A stretch of DNA of 64,000 nucleotides from the NCBI RefSeq assembly GCF_023631325.1, contig NZ_JALQDG010000041.1:186001-250000 (forward strand). The letters are read 5' to 3'. Below the pieces are notes generated by a model, which was not told the origin of the DNA, ran no database searches, and worked only from the letters and a program-made list of their open reading frames with translations. The position numbers and the translations under genes were made by a program. This document shows, piece by piece, positions 41,114-48,967 of the stretch (the first letter of the stretch is position 1; each line of letters begins with the position of its first letter). This DNA comes from Caballeronia sp. INDeC2 (GTDB lineage Bacteria; Pseudomonadota; Gammaproteobacteria; Burkholderiales; Burkholderiaceae).

Positions 41114-41884
41114 ATGCGCATTGGCTTCATAGGCACCGGCACGATCACGGAGGCAGTCGTGACCGGCATGATTCGTTTCGGCGTTTCTTTCGAGCGCATT
41201 GCGCTGTCGCCGCGCAACGCGAAGACCGCGGCGCGGCTGGCCGCGCTCGACGCGCGCATCGAGGTCTGCGAAGGCAATCAGCGCGTGCTCGATACGTCGG
41301 ACGTCGTCTGCCTTGCGGTCGTGCCGCAGATCGCACAGGACGTTTTGAGCGAGCTGACCTTCAACGAGCGGCATCGCGTCATCAGCTTCATCGCGGGGAA
41401 ATCGATCGATCAGATCGGGGCGCTCGTGCACCGTTCGGCCAGGATCGTGCGCGCGGTGCCGCTGCCCGCTGTGGCGGCGGGCAAGGGCAGCACGGCGATC
41501 TGTCCGCGCGACGACATCGCACGGGCGCTGTTCGCGCCGCTCGGCGAAGCGGTCGAAGTCGACGACGAGCATCAGTTCAACGCGTTGTCCGCCGCGACCG
41601 CGACGATGGCCGCCTTCTTCGCGCTGCTCGAGGAACAGGCGTCGTGGCTCGTGGCGCAAGGCGTGCCGTATGCGTCGGCCCGTTCGTTTTTGTCGGGCTA
41701 TCATGTGGGGCTAGCTCATGAAACGACCTCGGGCACGGAGCCTTTCTCAGCGATGATCGGGCACGCGAGCACGCCCGGCGGCCTCAACGAGCAGCTCAAC
41801 CGCGAACTGTCGGAGCGGGGCACGTACACGCACTATGCAGAGGCGCTCGACAACATCATGCGCCGCGTGCAGGGGCGTGGATAA
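41114..41884 (+). CDS. Pyrroline-5-carboxylate reductase-like protein (ProC family)
   Basis: A 256-residue NAD(P)-binding reductase of the ProC family. The N-terminus MRIGFIGTGTITEAVVTGMI holds the GxGxI nucleotide loop; SDVVCLAVVPQIAQDVL and ARIVRAVPLPAVAAGKGSTAICP are family landmarks, the latter replacing the usual MPNTP by VPLPA. The C-terminal helix bundle has SGYHVGLAHETTSGTEPF and ASTPGGLNEQ, close to the substrate-binding GGTT/TPGG region. It may reduce or oxidise a cyclic imine of the pathway and not serve proline synthesis, given the catabolic operon and the changed motif. ATG 41114 directly precedes the fold. Confidence 0.88.
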   Translation: MRIGFIGTGTITEAVVTGMIRFGVSFERIALSPRNAKTAARLAALDARIEVCEGNQRVLDTSDVVCLAVVPQIAQDVLSELTFNERHRVISFIAGKSIDQIGALVHRSARIVRAVPLPAVAAGKGSTAICPRDDIARALFAPLGEAVEVDDEHQFNALSAATATMAAFFALLEEQASWLVAQGVPYASARSFLSGYHVGLAHETTSGTEPFSAMIGHASTPGGLNEQLNRELSERGTYTHYAEALDNIMRRVQGRG

Positions 41885-41935
41885 CGTAGAACAAGCGAAG
41901 AACAAGCGAACCTCGCGCCCTTGAAGGTGAGTCAC

Positions 41936-42937
41936 ATGCAGAAGAAACAGCAGTTCGCGGACCGGCTTCTCGCCCAGATGCCGTCATTGCGCGCGCTTCG
42001 GTGTTTCGTCACCGCGGCGCGTTACGAGAGCTTCACGCAAGCCGCGGAAGTGCTGTGCGTCACGCAGGCCGCCGTGAGCCGGCAGATCAAGGAACTCGAA
42101 GACACGCTCGAAGTCGCGCTCTTCGAACGCACCGGCCGACACATCGCGCTGACCGACGCGGGCCGCATTCTCTACAACGCGTCGTATCTCTCGATCATGA
42201 ACATCGCCGAGGCGGCGCAGGCGGTGCGGCGCGTCGATCGCCACGCGTTGACGCTCTGCATCTCTCATACGTTTTCGGCGCTCTGGCTTTCGTTCAGGCT
42301 GCCCGCGTTTCGCCAGCGCTTTCCGAACATCCGCCTGCATGTGATGGTGACCGAGCACTTCATGGAACTCGACGAGCTCATGCAGCCCGATGTCATCATC
42401 ACGAAGAATCCGCCGCGGGAGGCGGAGTACGAAGTGGAACCGCTCTTTCACGACATCGTTTATCCGGTATGCAGCGTTCCGTTTTTTGAGCGCTATTTTC
42501 ATGGACGCACGTTGAAGCCGCTCGATCTGCTCGCGCATCCCACGCTTAGTCTTTCGCTGCTCGGGCGCGCGCAAGTGTGCGAGCACGTCGACTGGCGCGT
42601 GTGGAAGAACTGGTATCAGCAAGGCGACGGTTCCGACCGTCTCGATCAGCATGACAATTTCGAAAGCAACGACTATCGGCTGCTCGTCGCGCAGGCCGAA
42701 GCGGGCGAAGGGACGTTGCTCGGCTGGCATCATCTCGTGCATCGTCAGGTCGAGCAAAAAAAGCTGGTTCGACCCGTCGACGACGCGCTCGTGTTCCACG
42801 ATCGTCATCACTATCTGATCACGCATCGCAATGCGAAAGCGCGCCCGGAATACATGCAGTTTCGCCAATGGCTCGACGAGGAGATCGGCGCGATGATGCA
42901 GGGATGGCCCGCAGCCGAATCGAAGGCCGTGCTCTGA
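41936..42937 (+). CDS. LysR-family regulator (first of a tandem pair)
   Basis: A 333-residue LTTR. N-terminal winged helix: MPSLRALRCFVTAARYESFTQAAEVLCVTQAAVSRQIKELEDTLEVALFERTGRHIALTDAG (about residues 13-73). The effector-binding domain follows from about 95 (ALTLCISHTFSALWLSFRLPAF). The GcvA-like subgroup is suggested by CSVPFFERYF and the lack of the usual P-L-L-R-S text. AGGTGAG lies upstream of ATG 41936. It follows the ProC-like gene by about 50 bases and precedes a second LTTR by 7 bases, so the pair may be co-transcribed. One or both probably act on the divergent or downstream betaine-type genes. Confidence 0.92.
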   Translation: MQKKQQFADRLLAQMPSLRALRCFVTAARYESFTQAAEVLCVTQAAVSRQIKELEDTLEVALFERTGRHIALTDAGRILYNASYLSIMNIAEAAQAVRRVDRHALTLCISHTFSALWLSFRLPAFRQRFPNIRLHVMVTEHFMELDELMQPDVIITKNPPREAEYEVEPLFHDIVYPVCSVPFFERYFHGRTLKPLDLLAHPTLSLSLLGRAQVCEHVDWRVWKNWYQQGDGSDRLDQHDNFESNDYRLLVAQAEAGEGTLLGWHHLVHRQVEQKKLVRPVDDALVFHDRHHYLITHRNAKARPEYMQFRQWLDEEIGAMMQGWPAAESKAVL

Positions 42938-42944
42938 GCGCCGC

Positions 42945-43871
42945 ATGAAACCGGCAACCGAAAAAACGAAGGGGTATCGGCGGCTGATTCCATCGGTGAC
43001 CGCACTCGTCGAATTCGAAGCCGTTGCGCGACTCGGCAGCTTCACGCTCGCGGCGCACGAACTGGGCGTCACGCAAGCCGCCGTGAGCCGTCAGGTGCGG
43101 TTCCTCGAAGAGACGCTCGGCACGCGGCTCTTTCGCCGGCTGCACCGCGCGATCGAGCTGACCGGCGAAGGCGAGGCGCTGTACCGCGTCGTCGCGGAAT
43201 CGATGCAGAAGATCGCGAGCGTGTTCGACCGCATTGCGCGCGGACCCGTGCAGCAGGAGCTCGTGCTGGCCGCTACTTCGGCGTTCTCGCATTTCCGTCT
43301 TTTGCCGCGCCTCGCGTCGCTCAAGGCCGTGCAGCCCGATCTGCAACTGCGGTTGTCCACGCAAATGTTCACGGCGGATCTGCGGCACAAGGAGATCGAT
43401 GTCGCGGTGCGCTTCGGCAACGGCGTCTGGCCGGACGGCACGGCGACGCTGCTCTTCGACGAGGAAGTGTTTCCGGTCTGCTCCCCTTCATGGCTCGAAA
43501 AGCAGCCCGCGCCGATGTCGCTGGAGGCGCTCGCGGGCGCTGTGTTCGTCGAATCGGATTCGACATCCGAAGGATGGATGGGCTGGGAAGAGTGGTTTCA
43601 CGCGGTCGGCTTCCGGCCGATGCGCCTGAATTTCGCGCTGCGTTGCAGCCTCTACACGGATGCGATCCAGGCCGCGCGCTACGGCCAGGGCGTCGCGCTC
43701 GGCTGGGGCCGTCTCGTTCAGGATTTTATCGATAGCGGCGAACTGGTGAGGCTGAACGTGGCGTCGTTCAAGCCGGGCGATTCGTACTTCGCGGTCGTGC
43801 CGCACGGCCGGGCCATGACGCCCGCCATCGATGCGCTGATCGAGTGGCTGCGGGGCGATGCGCACGCATAA
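42945..43871 (+). CDS. LysR-family regulator (second of a tandem pair, GcvA-like)
   Basis: A 308-residue LTTR of the GcvA type. DNA-binding part IPSVTALVEFEAVARLGSFTLAAHELGVTQAAVSRQVRFLEETLGTRLFRRLHRAIELTGEG (about 15-76). The effector domain contains LLPRLASLKAVQPDLQLRLSTQ and KEIDVAVRFGNGVWPDGTATLLFDEEVFPVCSPSWL, a pattern common to GcvA, DsdC and betaine/amino-acid regulators. A perfect LysR box (43868-43882) overlaps its stop codon and lies about 105 bases upstream of the Rieske oxygenase, so it is the natural candidate regulator of that gene. Confidence 0.93.
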   Translation: MKPATEKTKGYRRLIPSVTALVEFEAVARLGSFTLAAHELGVTQAAVSRQVRFLEETLGTRLFRRLHRAIELTGEGEALYRVVAESMQKIASVFDRIARGPVQQELVLAATSAFSHFRLLPRLASLKAVQPDLQLRLSTQMFTADLRHKEIDVAVRFGNGVWPDGTATLLFDEEVFPVCSPSWLEKQPAPMSLEALAGAVFVESDSTSEGWMGWEEWFHAVGFRPMRLNFALRCSLYTDAIQAARYGQGVALGWGRLVQDFIDSGELVRLNVASFKPGDSYFAVVPHGRAMTPAIDALIEWLRGDAHA

Positions 43872-43882
43872 CTCATAGTTAT
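43868..43882. promoter_or_regulatory. LysR-type binding box (T-N11-A)
   Basis: ATAACT-CAT-AGTTAT is a perfect 6-bp inverted repeat with a 3-base spacer, in T-N11-A form. It lies 23 bases upstream of a -35 box and overlaps the end of the second LysR gene. Confidence 0.75.
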
Positions 43883-43904
43883 CCGACATCGAAAATAAAG
43901 CGCA

Positions 43905-43933
43905 TTGACGCTATTTTTCAGCGATCCAATACT
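43905..43933 (+). promoter_or_regulatory. Sigma-70-type promoter of the Rieske oxygenase gene
   Basis: TTGACG (43905-43910), a 17-base spacer and AATACT (43928-43933). The LysR box lies just upstream, in the usual activator position (about -60). Confidence 0.7.
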
Positions 43934-43986
43934 CAGGTTATCGCGGGACCACCCGAAGTCCCGATCCTGAACGATGGAGAGCGACG

Positions 43987-45243
43987 ATGTCCGAAGTGCA
44001 ATTCAAGACTCACGGCGAACTGATCCGCAGCCGCGAGCCCGGCCGTGGATTGCCCGGCGAGCTGTTCGGGCGGCAGGACGTGTTCGAGAAGGACGTCGAG
44101 GTCTTTTTCCATAAGCACTGGATTCTCGTCGGCGTGACGGCGGACGTGCCCGAACCGGGCGATGTCTCGACGGTCGATATCGGCCGGGCTTCGATCATCA
44201 TCGTTCGCGACGACGACGACAACATCCGCACGTATCGCAACGTTTGCCGCCATCGCGGCGCGCGTCTGAAGGAAGCGGGCAAATCGACGGTCGGCATGCT
44301 CGTGTGCCCGTATCACCAATGGACGTACGATCTCGACGGCAGCCTGCGCCACGCCGCGCACATGGGCCGCGATTTCGATGCGAAGTACCGCAGCCTGTTG
44401 CCGGTGCATACGCGCATCGTCGGCACGCATATCTTCGTGTGCCTCGCCGACGAACCGCCGGCGGACATCGTAAGGTTCGAAGACACGATGACGCCGCGCT
44501 TCGCGCCTTACGATATGCGCAATACGAAGATCGCGTTCGAATCGGAGATCATCGAGCACGGCAACTGGAAGCTCGTAATCGAAAATAATCGCGAGTGCTA
44601 TCACTGCGCGGCGACGCATCCGGAACTGACCGCTTCATTTCTGCCGGAGGATTTCGGTTTTTGCCCCGAGAATCTCACCGACGAAGCGCTGCGCGAAATC
44701 GAGGCCTACAAAGAACGCAACGCCGCGTGTCAGGCGAGTTGGGAGCGCGACGGCTTCACGAGCGCGACCGTCGAATGGCTCGACGAAGATGCCGTCACGC
44801 AGTTCAGAACGCAGCAACTCGTCATCGCGGGGCACGGCGAATCGCAGACCATCAGCACGAAGGTGGCGAGCGAAAAGCTGCTCGGCAAACTGCAGCGGCG
44901 CGATCTCGGCGACACGCATTTGTGGACGCACAATTCATGGACGCACGTGATGAGCGATCATGCGGTCGTGTCGTACATCATCCCGCTTGCGCCGGATAAG
45001 ACGCTCGTGCGCTCGAAGTGGCTCGTGCATGCGGATGCTGTGGAAGGCGTCGATTATCAGATTCAGGATCTGACAGAAGTATGGGTGGCGACCAACGCGC
45101 AGGACAAGCATCTCGTCGAGATCACGCATGAAGGCACGCAGGATCCTGCTTATCAACCGGCTGTGTTCTCGCCGTTCACGGAGAGCTATGTGGAGCAGTT
45201 TTCGCGCTGGTACTCGGCTCGGCTGCGCGCGCACGGCGTCTAA
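43987..45243 (+). CDS. Rieske non-heme iron oxygenase (GbcA/stachydrine-demethylase-like)
   Basis: A 418-residue Rieske-type oxygenase alpha subunit. Rieske ligands are in NVCRHRGARL (CxH) and VCPYHQWTYDL (CxxH), about residues 86-109. The catalytic iron site starts NWKLVIENNRECYHCAATHPEL, giving the two His of the 2-His-1-carboxylate triad, and the bridging acidic residue precedes them. The ENNRECYH text is characteristic of glycine-betaine and proline-betaine N-demethylases (GbcA, Stc2 groups). It would remove an N-methyl group as formaldehyde using a separate reductase, which is not encoded nearby. Next to a ProVWX-type transporter and DAO/ALDH enzymes, a betaine-type substrate is likely. 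GGAGAG lies five bases before the ATG. Confidence 0.93.
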   Translation: MSEVQFKTHGELIRSREPGRGLPGELFGRQDVFEKDVEVFFHKHWILVGVTADVPEPGDVSTVDIGRASIIIVRDDDDNIRTYRNVCRHRGARLKEAGKSTVGMLVCPYHQWTYDLDGSLRHAAHMGRDFDAKYRSLLPVHTRIVGTHIFVCLADEPPADIVRFEDTMTPRFAPYDMRNTKIAFESEIIEHGNWKLVIENNRECYHCAATHPELTASFLPEDFGFCPENLTDEALREIEAYKERNAACQASWERDGFTSATVEWLDEDAVTQFRTQQLVIAGHGESQTISTKVASEKLLGKLQRRDLGDTHLWTHNSWTHVMSDHAVVSYIIPLAPDKTLVRSKWLVHADAVEGVDYQIQDLTEVWVATNAQDKHLVEITHEGTQDPAYQPAVFSPFTESYVEQFSRWYSARLRAHGV

Positions 45244-45391
45244 GGGTTTTTGAGGTTTTTTCTGCCAAAGCGCTTGGTATGTTCCCCGCTTTCGACGGAT
45301 CTCGTGTTCGTATCGGTCTATTAGTTTTGCCCTTTCCTGGGCAATGCTGATAAACCCAAGCAAAAACGGGATCCGGCGAAAAAAACCACGC

Positions 45392-46093
45392 TCAGTGATC
45401 AGTCACAAACGTCGGATGACGCATACGAATCTCGTCCACCTGACTGAGCGTGCCCGACAGATGCTTGCGCAACGCAGCGTCGGCGGCATCGGCATCGCCT
45501 TTTTCGATGGCATCGACGATCTCGGTGTGATCGCGTACCACGGCTATCGTCTTGCCCTCGACCGGCAAATGCAAACGGCGCAGCCGGTCGATATGACCAC
45601 TCAGTCTGCGCACGAGGTCCCACAACTGCGGCACGCCCGCGGCCTCATACATCTGCCGATGGAACGTCTGATCGAGCGATGAAAACTGCTCGATGTCCTT
45701 CGGGTCCAGCCACTCCGTCTGCTCCGCGATCGTCGCGCGCAGCCGCGCGACCAGCGACGCCTTGTGCTCCCGAGCGAGCGTGCGCACGACCTCGAGTTCG
45801 ATCGAGCGGCGCAGAAAGTGCGCCTGCATCGCCGACGCCACGCTGATCTGACTCACGACCGTCGCGTGCTGCGGAAAGATGTCGACGAGTCCTTCCTCAC
45901 CGAGCCTCATCAGCGCGTCGCGCACGGGCGTCTGGCTCAGGCCGTAGCGCGTGGCGAGCTCGGTGCGCGACAGCACCGTGCCCGGTTCCAGTTCGAGCGA
46001 CAGGATCATTTCGCGCAGCCGTTCGAAAACCTGCGGCGCGGCGTGGCGGGAGCGGTCGAGGCGATGGACCGAGGCGGAAGCGGCATTTTTCAT
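45392..46093 (-). CDS. FCD-type GntR regulator of the glucarate dehydratase locus
   Basis: A 233-residue GntR regulator. Winged helix about 18-82: QVFERLREMILSLELEPGTVLSRTELATRYGLSQTPVRDALMRLGEEGLVDIFPQHATVV. FCD domain: LRRSIELEVVRTLAREHK, LDQTFHRQMYEAAGVPQLWDLVRRLSGHIDRLRRLHL and RDHTEIVDAIEKGDADAADAALRKHLSG, with conserved metal-binding His residues. ATG 46093 was chosen for its position before the domain; no clear ribosome site. It is divergent from the glucarate dehydratase gene with the palindrome at 46202-46217 between. The same palindrome occurs at 19242-19257, upstream of an ACS-family importer, so it may control both loci in response to an aldarate or keto-acid. Confidence 0.92.
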   Translation of the reverse strand: MKNAASASVHRLDRSRHAAPQVFERLREMILSLELEPGTVLSRTELATRYGLSQTPVRDALMRLGEEGLVDIFPQHATVVSQISVASAMQAHFLRRSIELEVVRTLAREHKASLVARLRATIAEQTEWLDPKDIEQFSSLDQTFHRQMYEAAGVPQLWDLVRRLSGHIDRLRRLHLPVEGKTIAVVRDHTEIVDAIEKGDADAADAALRKHLSGTLSQVDEIRMRHPTFVTDH

Positions 46094-46201
46094 GTGAGAC
46101 GCAAAGCGTTGGGCGACTGAAACATTAGTACTATAGCCGCGGGCAGCAGCGTTCGGCGGGCGCAACGTTGAAAACGAAGATGAGCGTATACCCGACTGAC
46201 A

Positions 46202-46217
46202 CACTAATACATTAGTG
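46202..46217. promoter_or_regulatory. Palindromic operator before the glucarate dehydratase gene
   Basis: CACTAATACATTAGTG has perfect 7-bp arms with a 2-base spacer. A related half-site, ACATTAGT, lies at 46122-46129 on the regulator side. A close copy is at 19242-19257. Confidence 0.75.
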
Positions 46218-46258
46218 CTTTACCATGCCGTAACTTCCGCAACTTCAGGACGCACGAC

Positions 46259-47533
46259 ATGACCCGCGATATCACCATCACCCAGGTTCGAATCACGCCT
46301 ATCGCTTTCCGAGACGGCCCGTTGCTCAACGCGGCGGGCATCCACGAGCCGTGGGCGTTGCGCGCGATCGTCGAGCTGGAGACGAGCGACGGGCGTATCG
46401 GCATTTCCGAAACGTACGGCGACGAACCGATGCTGCGCGTGCTCGATCAAGCCAAGGAACTCGTGATCGGCCTTTCGCCGTTCGATCTGAACAAGATGGA
46501 AGAGCGCGTGCGCGCGACGATCAAGGCGACGCCCGGCGCCGTCGAATTCGAACTCGCGCCCGGCTCGCATGCCGCGAAGAATGCGCCGAAGGTCATCAGC
46601 ACCTTCGAAGTGGCGATGCTCGATCTGCAAGGACAGATCGTCGGCGCGCCGGTCGTCGATCTTCTGGGCGGCAAGGTTCGCGATGCCGTGCCCTACAGCG
46701 CGTATCTGTTTTTCAAGTACGCGGAGCACATCGACAAGACGTATGCGCCCGATGCGTGGGGCGAGGGCATCAGCCCCGAGCAGATCGTCGCGCAGGCACA
46801 GCGCATGATCGACCTGTACGGTTTTCAGAGCATCAAGCTGAAGGGCGGCGTGTTCGAACCCGCGCATGAAATCGCCTGCATGAAGGCGCTCGCGAAGGCG
46901 TTCCCCGGCGTGCCGCTGCGCCTCGATCCGAACGCGAACTGGACGCTCGAGACGAGCATCGCGGCCGCGCCCGAGCTCGACGAAATCCTCGAATACTACG
47001 AAGATCCGTGTCCCGGCCTCGAAGGCATGGCCGAACTGCAGAAGCACACGAAGCTGCCGCTCGCGACCAACATGGTCATCACGACGATGGACGACTTCCG
47101 TCGCGGCTGCAACATGGGCTCGATCAAGGTGCTGCTCTCCGATCATCACTACTGGGGCGGCCTGCGCGCAACGCAGACGCTCGCGCGCATGGCGCGGCTG
47201 TGGGGTTTCGGCATGTCGATGCATTCGAACTCGCACCTCGGCATCAGCCTGATGGCGATGACGCATGTCGCGGCGAGCGTGCCGAACCTGACCTATGCGT
47301 GCGACACGCATTATCCGTGGCAGGAAGAAGAAGTGATCAAGGGCGGCCGCGTGAAATTCGATAACGGCGCGGTGCACGTGCCGACGACGCCGGGACTCGG
47401 CGTCGAGCTGGATCGCGAACAACTTGCCGCATTGCATGAGCAATACCTAACGTGCGGCGTGCGCAATCGGGACGACCTTTCGCAGATGCGCAAGTATCAG
47501 CCGGACTTCACCGGCAAGAACCCGCGCTTCTGA
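46259..47533 (+). CDS. Glucarate dehydratase-family protein (enolase superfamily)
   Basis: A 424-residue enolase-superfamily acid-sugar dehydratase. The capping domain is followed by the barrel residues: FQSIKLKGGVF (KxK base), LRLDPNANW (first metal Asp), EYYEDPCPGLEG (Glu), then TNMVITTMDDFRRG and SMHSNSHLGISLMAMTHVAASVPNL with the catalytic His. This layout matches D-glucarate/galactarate dehydratases (GudD group), which convert aldarate to 5-dehydro-4-deoxyglucarate. It is not the muconate-lactonizing type, as it lacks the second-lysine KxD/KxE pattern. Transcribed with an ACS-family importer (47574) and divergent from a GntR regulator, it forms an aldarate-use locus that can receive the products of the Udh and SMP-30 enzymes at 17-19 kb. 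Confidence 0.88.
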   Translation: MTRDITITQVRITPIAFRDGPLLNAAGIHEPWALRAIVELETSDGRIGISETYGDEPMLRVLDQAKELVIGLSPFDLNKMEERVRATIKATPGAVEFELAPGSHAAKNAPKVISTFEVAMLDLQGQIVGAPVVDLLGGKVRDAVPYSAYLFFKYAEHIDKTYAPDAWGEGISPEQIVAQAQRMIDLYGFQSIKLKGGVFEPAHEIACMKALAKAFPGVPLRLDPNANWTLETSIAAAPELDEILEYYEDPCPGLEGMAELQKHTKLPLATNMVITTMDDFRRGCNMGSIKVLLSDHHYWGGLRATQTLARMARLWGFGMSMHSNSHLGISLMAMTHVAASVPNLTYACDTHYPWQEEEVIKGGRVKFDNGAVHVPTTPGLGVELDREQLAALHEQYLTCGVRNRDDLSQMRKYQPDFTGKNPRF

Positions 47534-47573
47534 GTCACAGAACAAGTACACGCGCATTCCAGGAGACAAGCTC

Positions 47574-48884
47574 ATGAGCAGTTCCAGCGCGCTATCGAGC
47601 GCCGTTCGCAAGATCAAATGGCACGTGCTGCCGCTATTCGTCGTGATGTTCATCGTCAACTACATCGATCGCGTGAATATCGGTTTCGTGCGTCAGCACT
47701 TGAGCGCGGATCTCGGCATAGGCGCGGCGGCCTACGGGCTCGGCGCGGGCTTGTTCTTCGTGAGCTATGCGGTGTTCGAAGTGCCGTCGAACATGTTGAT
47801 GCAACGCTTCGGCGCAAAGGCGTGGCTCACGCGCATCATGATCACGTGGGGGCTTGCGGCCGTGGGCATGGCCTTCGTGAAGGGCGAGACTTCGTTCTAT
47901 GCGATGCGGCTTTTGCTCGGCGCGGCCGAAGCGGGATTCTTCCCGGGCGTCGTGTTCTATTTCACGCAATGGCTGCCGCGCGATGAACGCGGCAAGGCAA
48001 TGGCCGTCTTCCTGAGCGGCTCGGCGCTGGCTTCGGTGTTCTCCGGTCCGATCTCGGGCGGGCTGATGCTGATCGAAGGCGCGGGGATGCATGGCTGGCA
48101 ATGGATGTTCATCATCGAGGGCATGGCGTCGGTGGTGCTCGCCGGCTTCGTATGGTTCTGGCTCGATTCGAAGCCGCGAGATGCGAAGTGGCTCACGCCC
48201 GCCGAGCGGGATGCGGTCGTCACCGAGATCGAGGACGAGCAGCGCCGCCGCGATGCCGCGCATACGACGAAGCCGTCGTCGTGGAGTCTCTTGCGCGATC
48301 CGCAAATCCTGATCTTCTGCGTGATCTATTTCTCGGTCTCGCTGACGATCTACGGCGCGACGTTCTGGCTGCCGAGCATCATCCGCAAGATGGGGCATCT
48401 CAACGATTTTCAGGTCGGCCTCTTCAATTCGATTCCGTGGCTCATCTCCATCGTCGCGATGTATCTGTTCGCGGCGCTCGCGGCGCGCTTCAAGTATCAG
48501 CAGGCGTGGGTCGCGTGCGTGTTGCTGATCGCGGCGGCCGGCATGTATGCGGCGGGGCTCGGCAGTCCGGTGTTCTCGTTCATCGCGATCTGCTTTGCGG
48601 CGATCGGGTTCAAGGCTGCATCGTCATGCTTCTGGCCGATTCCACAGGGTTATCTCGATGCGCGTATCGCAGCGCCAGTGCTCGCGCTGATCAACTCGAT
48701 CGGCAATCTCGGCGGCTTCGTCGCGCCGGCGACGTTCGGCTTTCTCGAACAGAAGACCGGTTCGATACAGGGCGGATTGACGGGTCTCGCGGTGATGTCG
48801 GTGGTGGCTGCGGGTATCGTGTTCTTCGCGCGCATGACGCCGCGCGCGGGCCGCGATACGCCGGCGTTGCAACCGCGTGTATAG
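47574..48884 (+). CDS. MFS anion:cation symporter, probable aldarate importer
   Basis: A 436-residue ACS-family transporter with about 12 helices. The signature is VVMFIVNYIDRVNIGFVRQHLSADLGIGAAAYGLGAGLFF; later blocks are FEVPSNMLMQRFGAKAWLTRIMITWG and LLLGAAEAGFFPGVVFYFTQWLPRDERGKAMA. It lies 40 bases after the glucarate dehydratase gene, with CAGGAGACAAGCTC before its ATG, and is probably in the same operon, so glucarate or galactarate is the likely substrate. It is one of three ACS-type importers in the window (14821, 19335 and here). Confidence 0.9.
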   Translation: MSSSSALSSAVRKIKWHVLPLFVVMFIVNYIDRVNIGFVRQHLSADLGIGAAAYGLGAGLFFVSYAVFEVPSNMLMQRFGAKAWLTRIMITWGLAAVGMAFVKGETSFYAMRLLLGAAEAGFFPGVVFYFTQWLPRDERGKAMAVFLSGSALASVFSGPISGGLMLIEGAGMHGWQWMFIIEGMASVVLAGFVWFWLDSKPRDAKWLTPAERDAVVTEIEDEQRRRDAAHTTKPSSWSLLRDPQILIFCVIYFSVSLTIYGATFWLPSIIRKMGHLNDFQVGLFNSIPWLISIVAMYLFAALAARFKYQQAWVACVLLIAAAGMYAAGLGSPVFSFIAICFAAIGFKAASSCFWPIPQGYLDARIAAPVLALINSIGNLGGFVAPATFGFLEQKTGSIQGGLTGLAVMSVVAAGIVFFARMTPRAGRDTPALQPRV

Positions 48885-48967
48885 AAGTAATCGCGCGTAA
48901 TCCCGCCGCGCAGGCGAGGCATATAACGTGCTGCGCGTCTTCGATCAAGGTATCGATTGGAGACGAC

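Noticed and set aside
46259..47533. Hydroxyproline-betaine epimerase (HpbD-type) as identity of the enolase-superfamily gene, which would complete the neighbouring betaine pathway
   Set aside because: The residues (KLKGG, DPNANW, EDP, MHSNSH) follow the glucarate dehydratase layout, and the gene is paired with its own GntR regulator and importer.
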